A DNA stretch of 11,134 bases from Pseudomonadota bacterium (GCA_023436825.1 JAEZHS010000582.1:1-11134), one strand, 5' to 3'; positions 1 to 7,063 are shown, counted from the first letter of the stretch. The notes: generated by a model not told the origin, from the letters alone. Made by a program: numbers and translations.

Positions 1-698
1 TCGCCCGCCAGCGACAGGGCGCGCGCCATGCCGCGGTAGTCGAGCGCCTGCTGGCGATTGGCGGCGGACTGCTCGAACAGGGTGAGCGCCCCGGCCGAAT
101 CGCCGGCCAGCAGGGCGGCGCGGCCTTGCAGTTCCAGACGGTCGGCTTCGAGATCCGCCTGCTTGGACGGCGGAAGCGCGGCGACCGACTGGGCGAGGCC
201 CGTGGCGTCGCTGCGATCGGCCGCGACCAGGCCGCGGATGAACCAGGCGCGCGGCACGACGTCCGGGTCCTTGGAGCCGCGTTCGATCACTTCCTGGGCG
301 GCGCCGGTTGCAGTGCCGAGGTCGCCACTGCGGTAGGCGGCAGCGGCCTGCACCAGGATCAGCTCAGGCGGCACCGCAGCGCGCCGACGGTCGAGCTCGG
401 CCCGTGCCTCGCGCACCGTGGCGATGGCGGCTTTCGGATCGCCCGCCTTCATCTGTGCGAGCGCGAGATTGTAGGCGACGTCGCCGATCGCGCCGGCATC
501 GTCGCGTTCGTAGGCGCGCGACAGCGCCACCTTGTACTGGCGCACCGCCACGCTCGGCAGGTCCATCGACAGGGCTTGCGTCCCGGCCTTGTTGGCCTGG
601 TCGAGCTTGATGTCGGGCGGCGGACCGGTGTCGGCCGGTGCGCCGCCGCCGCAAGCGGCGAGAGCCAGCGCCGACAGCAGCGCCAACCGCTGGCGCAT
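1..698 (-). CDS. TPR-like lipoprotein, last gene of the MCE operon (3' part cut by window edge)
   Basis: The reading frame is open from an ATG at 698 to the window edge, giving 232 codons; the C terminus is missing. The N terminus is a lipoprotein signal: M-R-Q-R, a hydrophobic stretch, then the lipobox L-A-A-C with the lipidated Cys at residue 16. Gly follows the Cys, so an inner-membrane-retention Asp is absent and outer-membrane sorting is plausible (inference from the E. coli rule). The mature part is made of Ala-rich amphipathic helices with recurring Y/A/G spacing (for example around Y-N-L-A-L-A-Q-M-K-A-G-D and L-L-A-G-D-S-A-G-A-L), which resembles tetratricopeptide repeats. It starts inside the stop of the MCE gene (TGATG, 1-nt overlap), so it is almost surely co-translated. 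Its place in the operon suggests a periplasmic or outer-membrane partner of the transporter; the exact role is unknown. It is not the usual PqiC/LapC-type auxiliary lipoprotein or MlaC as far as I can see. Confidence 0.8.
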   Translation of the reverse strand, partial: MRQRLALLSALALAACGGGAPADTGPPPDIKLDQANKAGTQALSMDLPSVAVRQYKVALSRAYERDDAGAIGDVAYNLALAQMKAGDPKAAIATVREARAELDRRRAAVPPELILVQAAAAYRSGDLGTATGAAQEVIERGSKDPDVVPRAWFIRGLVAADRSDATGLAQSVAALPPSKQADLEADRLELQGRAALLAGDSAGALTLFEQSAANRQQALDYRGMARALSLAG

Positions 699-1696
699 CA
701 CGGCCGGACCTCGACCGCTGGGGCGCGACGGCTGGGCTGAGCAGGGGCGGTGCCACCGCCGCCGAACAGCCAGTGATGCCGCAGCTGCCCCAGCAGCAGC
801 TCCAGCTCACGGGCGGCGATCTGGGCCTGCAGCAGCGTGGCCGGCATGGCGTCGGTCGTGTCCTGCACGTTGCGGGTGATCTGCGGCGTCGTCGCCGCGA
901 GATTGCGGGTGGTGGTCTGCAGCGAGGTCAGGATCGAATCGGTCTTCACCAGGATCTGGGTGATGCGTGGATCCTTGGAGGTGCGCTCGAGCTGGGCGGC
1001 AAGCTCGCGCACGCTGACCAGCGAGGCCTCGAGGTCGGCCGACAGCTTTTCGTCGCTGATCAACCGGCCCGCCAGGCCCTGGCCGCTCTCGACCTTGCGT
1101 GCGATGCCGGCGGCCGAGGCCAGCGTCTGCTCCAGCGGGCCTTGCGGATCGGTGATGCGTTGGGCGACGGCGTTGAACGCCTGCACGGCTTTGTGAATTT
1201 CGTCGATCACCGGCACGACCTTGGCGCGCACTTCCTCGATCATCTCGCCCAGCGAATCGGTCGCTCCGCGTTCCGTGGTCGCTGCGATCACGGCGTACGT
1301 CCAGTCGAGCTCCGGCCCGGCGCCGCGCTGGATGTCGATATAGGCCGCACCGGCCACGCCGAACTGGCGACGGATCGAGACTACCGAATCGCGGCGGATG
1401 AAGGGCCGCATCTGGTCCTCGACGCGGGCGACGGCATGCATGCGCTGGTTGTTGGGATCGATGACGATGCGGCGCACCTCGCCGGCGCGCGTGCCCAGCA
1501 CCTGGACCTCCGCGCCCGGCGCCAGGCCCGAGACGCCCTCGTCGGGCAGCAGGATACGTAGCGTGAAGGAGGGCTGGAACCAGTCCTTCAGCAGGCCGGC
1601 GTTGATCAGGACCGCGACGAACACGCCGATGCAAGCCAGCACCACCGCGCCAACGACCTCATCGAACTGGTAGACGCCGAAGATCGAGCGCTTCAT
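698..1696 (-). CDS. mlaD: MlaD-type MCE-domain protein (periplasmic lipid-binding subunit)
   Basis: This 332-aa protein has one N-terminal membrane anchor (about residues 14-36) followed by a single MCE domain (about 44-125). The MCE pattern is visible: G-V-S-G-L-A-P-G-A-E-V near 54-64, V-L-G-T-R-A-G-E-V-R-R-I, then S-V-V-S-I-R-R-Q-F-G-V-A-G-A-A-Y-I-D-I. A long helical region (about 135-310) with many Thr/Ser/Gln/Leu residues follows, then a short Pro-rich tail. MCE proteins form rings that carry hydrophobic molecules between the inner-membrane MlaE permease and the periplasm. The start overlaps the upstream ATPase-like gene by 4 nt (ATGA) and the stop overlaps the lipoprotein start by 1 nt. 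The long helical extension is closer to single-MCE proteins of alphaproteobacterial and plant-TGD2-like systems than to short E. coli MlaD. The family call is secure; the transported lipid cannot be told from sequence. Confidence 0.9.
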   Translation of the reverse strand: MKRSIFGVYQFDEVVGAVVLACIGVFVAVLINAGLLKDWFQPSFTLRILLPDEGVSGLAPGAEVQVLGTRAGEVRRIVIDPNNQRMHAVARVEDQMRPFIRRDSVVSIRRQFGVAGAAYIDIQRGAGPELDWTYAVIAATTERGATDSLGEMIEEVRAKVVPVIDEIHKAVQAFNAVAQRITDPQGPLEQTLASAAGIARKVESGQGLAGRLISDEKLSADLEASLVSVRELAAQLERTSKDPRITQILVKTDSILTSLQTTTRNLAATTPQITRNVQDTTDAMPATLLQAQIAARELELLLGQLRHHWLFGGGGTAPAQPSRRAPAVEVRP

Positions 1697-2397
1697 CGTG
1701 ACCTCCGCACCCGCATCAGTCCATGATCGTCCAGCCGGAACACCTGGTTAGGCTGGACGAACTGCGCGGCCTGCGTCGCGAGGCTCGCGGTGATCCACAG
1801 CACCGTGGCGCCACGGTCGCACGCCGCCGAGATCGCCTGGGCCATCGGCACGGCGAGATCGGAGGACTGGTCGAGCACCTGATCCTGTACCACGATCAGG
1901 TCGGGCGAGCCGAGAAATCCGCGCACGCAGGCGGCCCGCACCAGGGCGCGCATCGGCGTGGTCTCGCGCCGCCCGACCGGCAGGCCGGGCAGGCCGAACA
2001 GGCGGGCAAGTTCGGTGGCGTCGGCGACGGCCTCGGCCCGCGGCTCGTTGAAATGATAGGCCCGCGCGACCAGAACCGATTCCAGCACCGTCATGTGCGA
2101 GGGCCAGACATCGGTTCGTACCACGGCGCCGATGCGGCGCCGGCGATGAAAGCGCTCGCGCGGCGTGCGGGTCGTCCAGTCGACGCCGAGGAAGCGCACC
2201 TGACCGGCGCCGGGATCGGCGAGGCCCAGGCACAGGTCGACCAGCATGGCGGCGTCGTGCTCGTCCTCGACCTGAAGCAGTGCGACCTCGCCGCGCGGCA
2301 GCTCGAGGTCGAGGCGCGCCGTATGGGCCGAGAACTGCCGGTCCGCCAGGGCGACGCCCTGCAGGGACAAGACCGATCGGCCGGCACGCAGAGCCAT
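1693..2397 (-). CDS. Degenerate MlaF-like ABC ATPase homologue (predicted pseudo-ATPase)
   Basis: This intact 234-aa frame lies where MlaF is expected and keeps the ABC fold skeleton: L-x-L-P-R-G-E-V at 31-38, L-G-L-x-x-P-x-x-G-Q-V-R-F-L-G at 57-71, M-T-V-L-E-S-V at 102-108, S-P-D-L-I-V-V at 164-170, and G-A-T-V-L-W-I-T at 196-203. Every nucleotide motif is changed. The Walker A position (43-51) reads V-E-D-E-H-D-A-A-M, with no GK[ST]. The Q-loop Gln is Arg94. The LSGGQ position (about 147-151) reads T-P-M-R-A. The Walker B Asp and catalytic Glu positions are Q171 and D172. The H-loop His is Ala204. ATP hydrolysis therefore looks impossible, and ATP binding unlikely. Coupled starts and stops on both sides (TGATG with mlaE, ATGA with the MCE gene) and normal codon use argue against a decaying pseudogene. 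It may act as a structural or regulatory partner of the permease, perhaps pairing with a true ATPase encoded elsewhere (inference). Confidence 0.85.
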   Translation of the reverse strand: MALRAGRSVLSLQGVALADRQFSAHTARLDLELPRGEVALLQVEDEHDAAMLVDLCLGLADPGAGQVRFLGVDWTTRTPRERFHRRRRIGAVVRTDVWPSHMTVLESVLVARAYHFNEPRAEAVADATELARLFGLPGLPVGRRETTPMRALVRAACVRGFLGSPDLIVVQDQVLDQSSDLAVPMAQAISAACDRGATVLWITASLATQAAQFVQPNQVFRLDDHGLMRVRRSR

Positions 2398-3221
2398 CAG
2401 GCCACCAGGTCGAACAGGGTGTTGACCAGGAGGATGGCCAGTGCCGAGCGCACGAAGCCGCGCGGCACGAGCCGCTGCAGTTCGTCGGATTCATCGCGGC
2501 GGCCGAGGCCGGTGGAGCAACAGGTCAGCGCCACCATGTAGCCGATGATGATGCATTTCAGCGGTGGCACGATGAAGTCCTGGATCTTCATTGCCCGCAG
2601 CACGGTGTCGGAGAAATCCCAGATCGAGTAGGCGATCAGCTCCAGCCCGTAGGCGAGCATGTAGCTGGTCAGCATGGTCGAGCAGAGCAGCACGGTGGCC
2701 AGGCAGAACGCCCCGACGGCGAAGGCGACGGCGCGCGGCAGCACCAGCAGCGCCAGCGGATCGAGGCCCTGGATCTCCAGCAGCCTGAGCCAGCCCTTGG
2801 GCTGCGCCTCGCCAAGCTCGATCAGCGTGGCCGTACCGCTCCTGCCGAACACGATCAGGCCGACCAGGATGGGCACCAGCTCGCGGATCAACAGGATGAC
2901 GATCACCGGACCGACCAGGCCGGTCGTGCCGGTCTGCGCCAGCCAGTAGACCGCCTGCGTCACCAGGGCGAAGCCCACCAACATGCCGGTCACGACCGTC
3001 GTCACCAGCGACCGCACCGCCACCTCGCGAAGCATGCGGTTGAACTCGATCGAGACCGGGCCGCGCCACGCCTCGCGCCGAAACGCCACGAATGCGACGG
3101 TCGCGGCAAATGACATGAACAGCAGCAGTCGGCTGGCGCCGGAGATGGTGGTGGCGCCGAGCGCGGCGACGGCGCGTCGCGGCCAGGGCCGCGGGTCATA
3201 ACGTCGGGCGCCGGCGATCAT
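2397..3221 (-). CDS. mlaE: MlaE-type permease of an MCE lipid transporter
   Basis: This 274-aa integral membrane protein has about five or six hydrophobic segments. The MlaE core is clear: R-E-L-V-P-I-L at 113-119, G-R-S-G-T-A-T at 126-132, E-L-G at 135-137, then L-L-E-I-Q-G-L-D-P at 147-155 and L-P-R-A-V-A at 161-166. These match the family pattern REL.P.L.A...AGR.G....AELG...L...G.DP....PR, including the coupling-helix region that normally contacts MlaF. The C-terminal part is more divergent, with a charged R-R-D-E-S-D-E-L insertion where the family usually has G-A-x-x-V-G. The frame stays open upstream to 3545, but that part overlaps the sensor gene; I chose the ATG at 3221 because it overlaps the sensor stop as ATGA (4 nt) and gives the usual family length. 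It should form the inner-membrane channel that passes lipids to or from the MCE protein. Confidence 0.88.
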   Translation of the reverse strand: MIAGARRYDPRPWPRRAVAALGATTISGASRLLLFMSFAATVAFVAFRREAWRGPVSIEFNRMLREVAVRSLVTTVVTGMLVGFALVTQAVYWLAQTGTTGLVGPVIVILLIRELVPILVGLIVFGRSGTATLIELGEAQPKGWLRLLEIQGLDPLALLVLPRAVAFAVGAFCLATVLLCSTMLTSYMLAYGLELIAYSIWDFSDTVLRAMKIQDFIVPPLKCIIIGYMVALTCCSTGLGRRDESDELQRLVPRGFVRSALAILLVNTLFDLVA

Positions 3222-5635
3222 ATGCGACCGACCATCACGAAGGTGCGCATGTTGCCGGTCTCGGGCAGGAAGTAGCTGCCGCGCGGGCGGAACAGGAACT
3301 GGGTCGACAGGAGATCGTAGGCCGTCTCGGACGCCGCGATGGTACGGCGCGCCGTCGTGGCGGCCAGCACCTTGGCGATGCCGATCGCGCCGCCCCACAG
3401 GTTGCGGCTCGGCGGCTCGGTGCTGATGGTCGAGGCCATCACCGTGCCGATGTCGATGGCAAGGCGGAAGTCGAGACTGGTGCTCCAGCGATCCTCCAGC
3501 TCGATCAGGCGATCGCGCAGCTCGAGCATGGCCGTCGCCATGCACATCGCATGGCCCTCGACCGACCTACGGTCGCGCAGGAAGGCCGCCAGCACGATCT
3601 GGTCGTCGAGCAGGGCCGCATAGCACACGCCGCTCGTCTCGATGGTGCTTCGCAATTCTTGGACGATGGCGTCCATTGCCGTGCGCTGGCCGCTGTCGGA
3701 CGGACGCTGGGCGACTGTCGTCCAGTTCGGCAGCTTGATGACTCCGATCGCCGCTCGGTCGATCGCGCTCTCGATCAGGCTTTCCATCGGCGCGTTGTGA
3801 GCCAGCAGTGTGCGTTCGAGACGTGTCTGGCGCTGGGCGAAGCTGTCGAGCGCCGGCGCGGGAGTCGTTTCGCCTTCCGCAGCTGCCGCTGATGCTGCTG
3901 CCGCCACCACCGTTGCCCGCGGCGCGGCCGGCGCCGGCGCGGCCGCAGCGGTGAACCGCAGCGCCAGCAGGATCGACAAGGCGTCGCAGAATGTCGCCAG
4001 CCCCGTCGCCCGGTCGCCGCGCTGCGGATCCTCGATCGAGAGCATGCCCAGCAATCGCCCGGCCATCAGGATGGGCGCGATATAGACGTTGCTGATCTCG
4101 AGCGGCCGCAGGTAGGTCGCGAACAGTTCCGACGTACGCTTGTCCTGGCCGGCCTCGGCGGTATCGATCGCCTTTCCCTGGCCAAGTGCTGCGAAAAGGT
4201 TGGGCATCTCGTCGCGATGGAGCGCCAGGCCGGTCGTATGATCGTTCACGCTGGTGTCGAAGCAATCCTCGCAGCTCAGCGTGCGACCGTCGCGGCTCAG
4301 GCGCCAGATCGCGATGCGCTTGGCGGCGCAGGCGGTGGCGGCGCTCTCCGTGGCCCGGGCGAGCCCGGATTCCTCGGCGTCGGCGGCCACGGCATCGTGC
4401 GCCAGGTCGATGAAGGTCTGGGTGCGGGTTTCCAACGCATGCTGACGTGTGGCCGCGGCGTCGGCGCGTCGTTCGGCGAGGACGTTGCGCCAGGCCAGCA
4501 GCCCGGTCAGGCCGGCGACGATCACCACGACGGCGATCGACATGACGAGGGCCGTGATGCCGCTGTCGGCGACGAAGCCCACGAAGTCGGTCTCGGGCAC
4601 GACGATGAGCACGATCCAGTCGCGGCTGGTGAGCCGCCGCACCGGTTCGGACGAGACGATGATGCGCTCATGGCCGAAGTCCAGGACCTTGCGGCCGTAG
4701 CCTTCGATCCGCAGCAGGTCATAGGCGCGCGTCAGCACCGGATCGCCGACCTCGTCGAGCCGTGGCGCCTTCGCCTCCGGATCGTTGGCCGGCAGCCAGT
4801 CGGCGTCGGGATAGGCGATGATGCGGCCCGCCGGATCGACGATCAACGCCCGGCCCCGAGTGCCGATGTGGAGCTGTTCGAGGTAGGCGCAAAGCGTGGC
4901 CAGCTCGATATCGACGGCGATGACGGCCTGCAGCTTGCCGTCGCTGTCGAAACGCGGCAGCGCCACCGTGAGGCCGGGCTTGCGCAACGTGTAGAAGAGG
5001 TAGGTGTCGGTCCAGAACATCTTCCGCGTGCTTTCGGCGCCCTGGAACCATGGCCGCGTGCGCGGATCGAACGTGTCGCCGGGATCCTCCTCGATGGCGA
5101 TCGTCTTGTTCGCACCGTCACGCCTTTCCCAGGTGACTCGCCGGCCCTCGCGACGGTCGATCAGCTTGGTGTCGAAGCCGCCCTTCTCGTTGCGCACGAC
5201 GAAGACGTAGTTGCCCGCGGCGTCGGCGTAGCTGAAGGCCGAGACGGACGGGATGCTGGCGATGGCGTAGCGGGCGAATCGCTCCATTTCGGGCGCCGCC
5301 TCGATGGCGTTGCGTCCGGCGCCTGCGGCGTCGGCCAATGTCAGGAACTGCTGCGGCGGCGTCAGGTAAGAACGCATCTGGGCGCCGACCCGCCGGTCGA
5401 TCGCCGTGATCAGATCGTTGCTGAGCGTGACCGCGCCCTGGCGGTTGGCGCTGTAGACGAAATAGGCGATGGCCGCGACCAGCACGACCACCACCACCAC
5501 GCCCACCATCGGCAGGCCGTGGCGTAGCGCGGCGCGCAGACGTGATTCTCTGCGGTCACGCGCTGCCGCGTCCGACGGGGCTGTCGGGGCCGGTGTGGCA
5601 GCCGGCTGCAGCGCAGGTTTAGGCGAGCGCGCCAT
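3218..5635 (-). CDS. Membrane sensor: dCACHE, GAF and degenerate class III cyclase domain
   Basis: This is an 805-aa inner-membrane receptor. A Pro/Ala-rich cytoplasmic N terminus leads to TM1 (about 43-62). A periplasmic double CACHE domain (about 65-355) contains F-D-P-R-T-R-P-W-F at 189-197, Y212 and D242. TM2 lies at about 359-382, a short coiled linker at 383-405, a GAF-like domain at about 406-560, an Ala/Pro-rich linker at 562-597, and a class III adenylate/guanylate cyclase homology domain at about 625-805. In the last, the first metal-binding Asp region reads V-I-K-L-P-N-W-T and lacks the Asp. D-D-Q-I-V-L-A-A-F at 677-685 keeps the second. The G-D-x-V-N-x-A-x-R-L segment reads G-G-A-I-G-I-A-K-V-L (748-757), losing the Asn and Arg needed for catalysis, so the domain is probably inactive. 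The ATG at 5635 is the first usable start after an in-frame TAG. Its stop overlaps the mlaE start by 4 nt, which suggests it senses a periplasmic ligand and signals to, or is part of, the transporter. Confidence 0.85.
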   Translation of the reverse strand: MARSPKPALQPAATPAPTAPSDAAARDRRESRLRAALRHGLPMVGVVVVVVLVAAIAYFVYSANRQGAVTLSNDLITAIDRRVGAQMRSYLTPPQQFLTLADAAGAGRNAIEAAPEMERFARYAIASIPSVSAFSYADAAGNYVFVVRNEKGGFDTKLIDRREGRRVTWERRDGANKTIAIEEDPGDTFDPRTRPWFQGAESTRKMFWTDTYLFYTLRKPGLTVALPRFDSDGKLQAVIAVDIELATLCAYLEQLHIGTRGRALIVDPAGRIIAYPDADWLPANDPEAKAPRLDEVGDPVLTRAYDLLRIEGYGRKVLDFGHERIIVSSEPVRRLTSRDWIVLIVVPETDFVGFVADSGITALVMSIAVVVIVAGLTGLLAWRNVLAERRADAAATRQHALETRTQTFIDLAHDAVAADAEESGLARATESAATACAAKRIAIWRLSRDGRTLSCEDCFDTSVNDHTTGLALHRDEMPNLFAALGQGKAIDTAEAGQDKRTSELFATYLRPLEISNVYIAPILMAGRLLGMLSIEDPQRGDRATGLATFCDALSILLALRFTAAAAPAPAAPRATVVAAAASAAAAEGETTPAPALDSFAQRQTRLERTLLAHNAPMESLIESAIDRAAIGVIKLPNWTTVAQRPSDSGQRTAMDAIVQELRSTIETSGVCYAALLDDQIVLAAFLRDRRSVEGHAMCMATAMLELRDRLIELEDRWSTSLDFRLAIDIGTVMASTISTEPPSRNLWGGAIGIAKVLAATTARRTIAASETAYDLLSTQFLFRPRGSYFLPETGNMRTFVMVGRI

Positions 5636-5666
5636 GTGGCCGCCAGTCTACCGCATTGGCTGCGAT

Positions 5667-5696
5667 CCGTTGAGACCGTCAGTGCGCCTTCAACGG
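5667..5696. other. Small inverted repeat between fsr and the sensor gene
   Basis: CCGTTGA (5667-5673) and TCAACGG (5690-5696) form a perfect 7-bp inverted repeat separated by 16 nt, and the right arm covers the fsr stop codon. There is no T-run, so a Rho-independent terminator is not supported. It could be a weak attenuating hairpin or an operator in the 54-nt gap before the sensor gene, or chance. Confidence 0.25.
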
Positions 5697-6964
5697 GTGT
5701 TCCTGGGCTCGCCCGGCTGGCGCGGCAGGAATATCGTCAAGATTCCCAGCAACAGAAGGAACGGCGTGACCTTGTAGACGGTCTCGATGCTGGTCCAGTC
5801 CGCCAGCTCGCCGAGAGCGGCCGCGCCCAGCCCGCCGAGGCCGAAGGAGAAGCCGAAGAACATGCCGGCGACCAGGCCGACGCGGCCCGGCATGAGTTCC
5901 TGGGCGTAGACCAGGATGGCCGAGAAGGCCGAGGCCATGATCATGGCCACGACGACCGCGAGCACGCCCGTCCAGAAGAGATTGGCGTAGGGCAGCATCA
6001 GCGCGAAGGGCAGGGCGCCCAGGATCGAGAACCACATCACCGGGATGCGGCCGATCCGGTCGCCGACCGCGCCGCCGGCAATGGTACCGGCGACGATGCC
6101 GACCAGGAAGGCGAACAGGTAGAACTGTGCCGTCGCCACGTCGATGCCGAATCTGGCCATCAGATAGAGCGTGAAGTAGGAGCCGAGGCTGGCGCTGTAG
6201 ACGTTCTTGGAGAAGAGCAGCGCCACCAGGATGGCGACAGCGACGGCGACGCGGCGGCGCGACAGGGTGGGAGCGACGGACGCCGCCGAGGCGGCCTTGC
6301 GCGCCGCTGGCTTCCGTTCGGCCTGCCGTCGCGCGTACCAGCCGCCGACCTGGAACAGCACGAACATCGCCACCAGGGCCGCGGCCGAGAACCAGACGAT
6401 GCTGTGCTGGCCGTGCGGCACCACGATGAAGGCTGCAAGCAACGGCCCGGCTGCCGATCCCATGTTGCCGCCGACCTGGAACAGCGACTGCGCCAGACCG
6501 TAGCGGCCGCCCGACGCCATCCGCGCCACGCGCGAGGCCTCGGGATGGAACACCGACGAGCCCATGCCGATCAGGGCCGCCGCGAACAGGATCATGGGAT
6601 AGGAGTCGGCGCGCGACATCAGCAGCAGGCCGACCAGGGTGAAGCCCATGCCGACCATGAGGGAATAGGGCTGGGGCTTCTTGTCGGTGTAGAGCCCGAC
6701 CAGTGGCTGCAGCATCGATGCAGTGCACTGGAAGGCGAGCGTGATCAGGCCGACCTGGCCGAAGCTCAGCGCGTAGTTCTCCTTGAGGATGGGATAGAGC
6801 GCCGGGACCAGCGACTGCATCATGTCGTTGAGCAGATGGCAGAAGCTCAGCGAGAGGATGACCGCGAAGGTCGTGGTGCTGGCCGAGGCCGTCGATGCTG
6901 ATGCTGTGGAAACCGCAGGCGCCGCGGCGGGAGCCGTCCCCGCCGACAAGGTACTATCGCTCAT
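5690..6964 (-). CDS. fsr: MFS exporter of the fosmidomycin-resistance (Fsr) type
   Basis: This 424-aa protein has about 12 membrane segments and an unusual Ala/Ser/Thr-rich N-terminal extension (1-31). Fsr family signatures are strong: L-L-N-D-M-M-Q-S-L at 44-52, L-Q-P-L-V-G-L-Y-T-D at 85-94, P-Q-P-Y-S-L-M-V-G-M-G-F at 97-108, and F-H-P-E-A-S-R-V-A-R-M-A-S-G at 129-142. A basic loop (about 201-229) joins the two six-helix halves. E. coli Fsr expels fosmidomycin; natural substrates of such homologues are mostly unknown, so the gene name shows family only. The frame extends upstream to 7063, but I chose the ATG at 6964 because the extra residues are unlike a membrane-protein N terminus and run into the repeat region. 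No Shine-Dalgarno precedes this ATG. The gene ends 54 nt before the sensor gene on the same strand and could be the first gene of the MCE transcript, or a separate unit. Confidence 0.88.
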   Translation of the reverse strand: MSDSTLSAGTAPAAAPAVSTASASTASASTTTFAVILSLSFCHLLNDMMQSLVPALYPILKENYALSFGQVGLITLAFQCTASMLQPLVGLYTDKKPQPYSLMVGMGFTLVGLLLMSRADSYPMILFAAALIGMGSSVFHPEASRVARMASGGRYGLAQSLFQVGGNMGSAAGPLLAAFIVVPHGQHSIVWFSAAALVAMFVLFQVGGWYARRQAERKPAARKAASAASVAPTLSRRRVAVAVAILVALLFSKNVYSASLGSYFTLYLMARFGIDVATAQFYLFAFLVGIVAGTIAGGAVGDRIGRIPVMWFSILGALPFALMLPYANLFWTGVLAVVVAMIMASAFSAILVYAQELMPGRVGLVAGMFFGFSFGLGGLGAAALGELADWTSIETVYKVTPFLLLLGILTIFLPRQPGEPRNTR

Positions 6965-6970
6965 ATTTAC

Positions 6971-6979
6971 ACAATAACA
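6971..6979 (-). promoter_or_regulatory. Possible extended -10 element just upstream of fsr
   Basis: On the minus strand the sequence TG-T-TATTGT lies in an A+T-rich pocket that stands out from the GC-rich surroundings. It matches the extended -10 pattern TGnTATnnT and ends 6 nt before the chosen fsr ATG, so transcription would begin at or next to the start codon. No good -35 hexamer sits 17 nt upstream (GTGGCG). Weak, motif-only evidence. Confidence 0.25.
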
Positions 6980-7063
6980 GATGAGGTTTGCGACGCCACC
7001 GCCGCGCCGGCAAGCCAGCGTTGCAGCTTGAGTCACCGCCTCCCCATCGTAGCTGCAACTCAT

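Noticed and set aside
698..1561. Long plus-strand frame opposite the MCE gene
   Set aside because: Antisense to a recognisable MCE domain; the translated sequence shows no family pattern.
1693..2397. A sequencing error or frameshift as the cause of the missing ATPase motifs
   Set aside because: The ABC skeleton before and after each motif stays in one frame, so the motif changes are substitutions, not frame loss.
3222..3545. Extended N terminus for the mlaE frame
   Set aside because: It would overlap the sensor gene by over 300 nt and encode Arg/His-rich sequence without membrane character; the ATGA junction at 3218-3221 explains the start.
4217..5527. A 436-codon open frame on the plus strand opposite the sensor gene
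   Set aside because: It is antisense to a gene with clear dCACHE/GAF domains; its product is rich in Arg, Gly, Asp and His in the way expected of GC-rich antisense frames, with no domain pattern.
5636..6901. A 421-codon open frame on the plus strand opposite fsr
   Set aside because: The product is a low-complexity string of His, Gln, Arg, Asp and Glu, mirroring the membrane-protein codons of fsr on the other strand.
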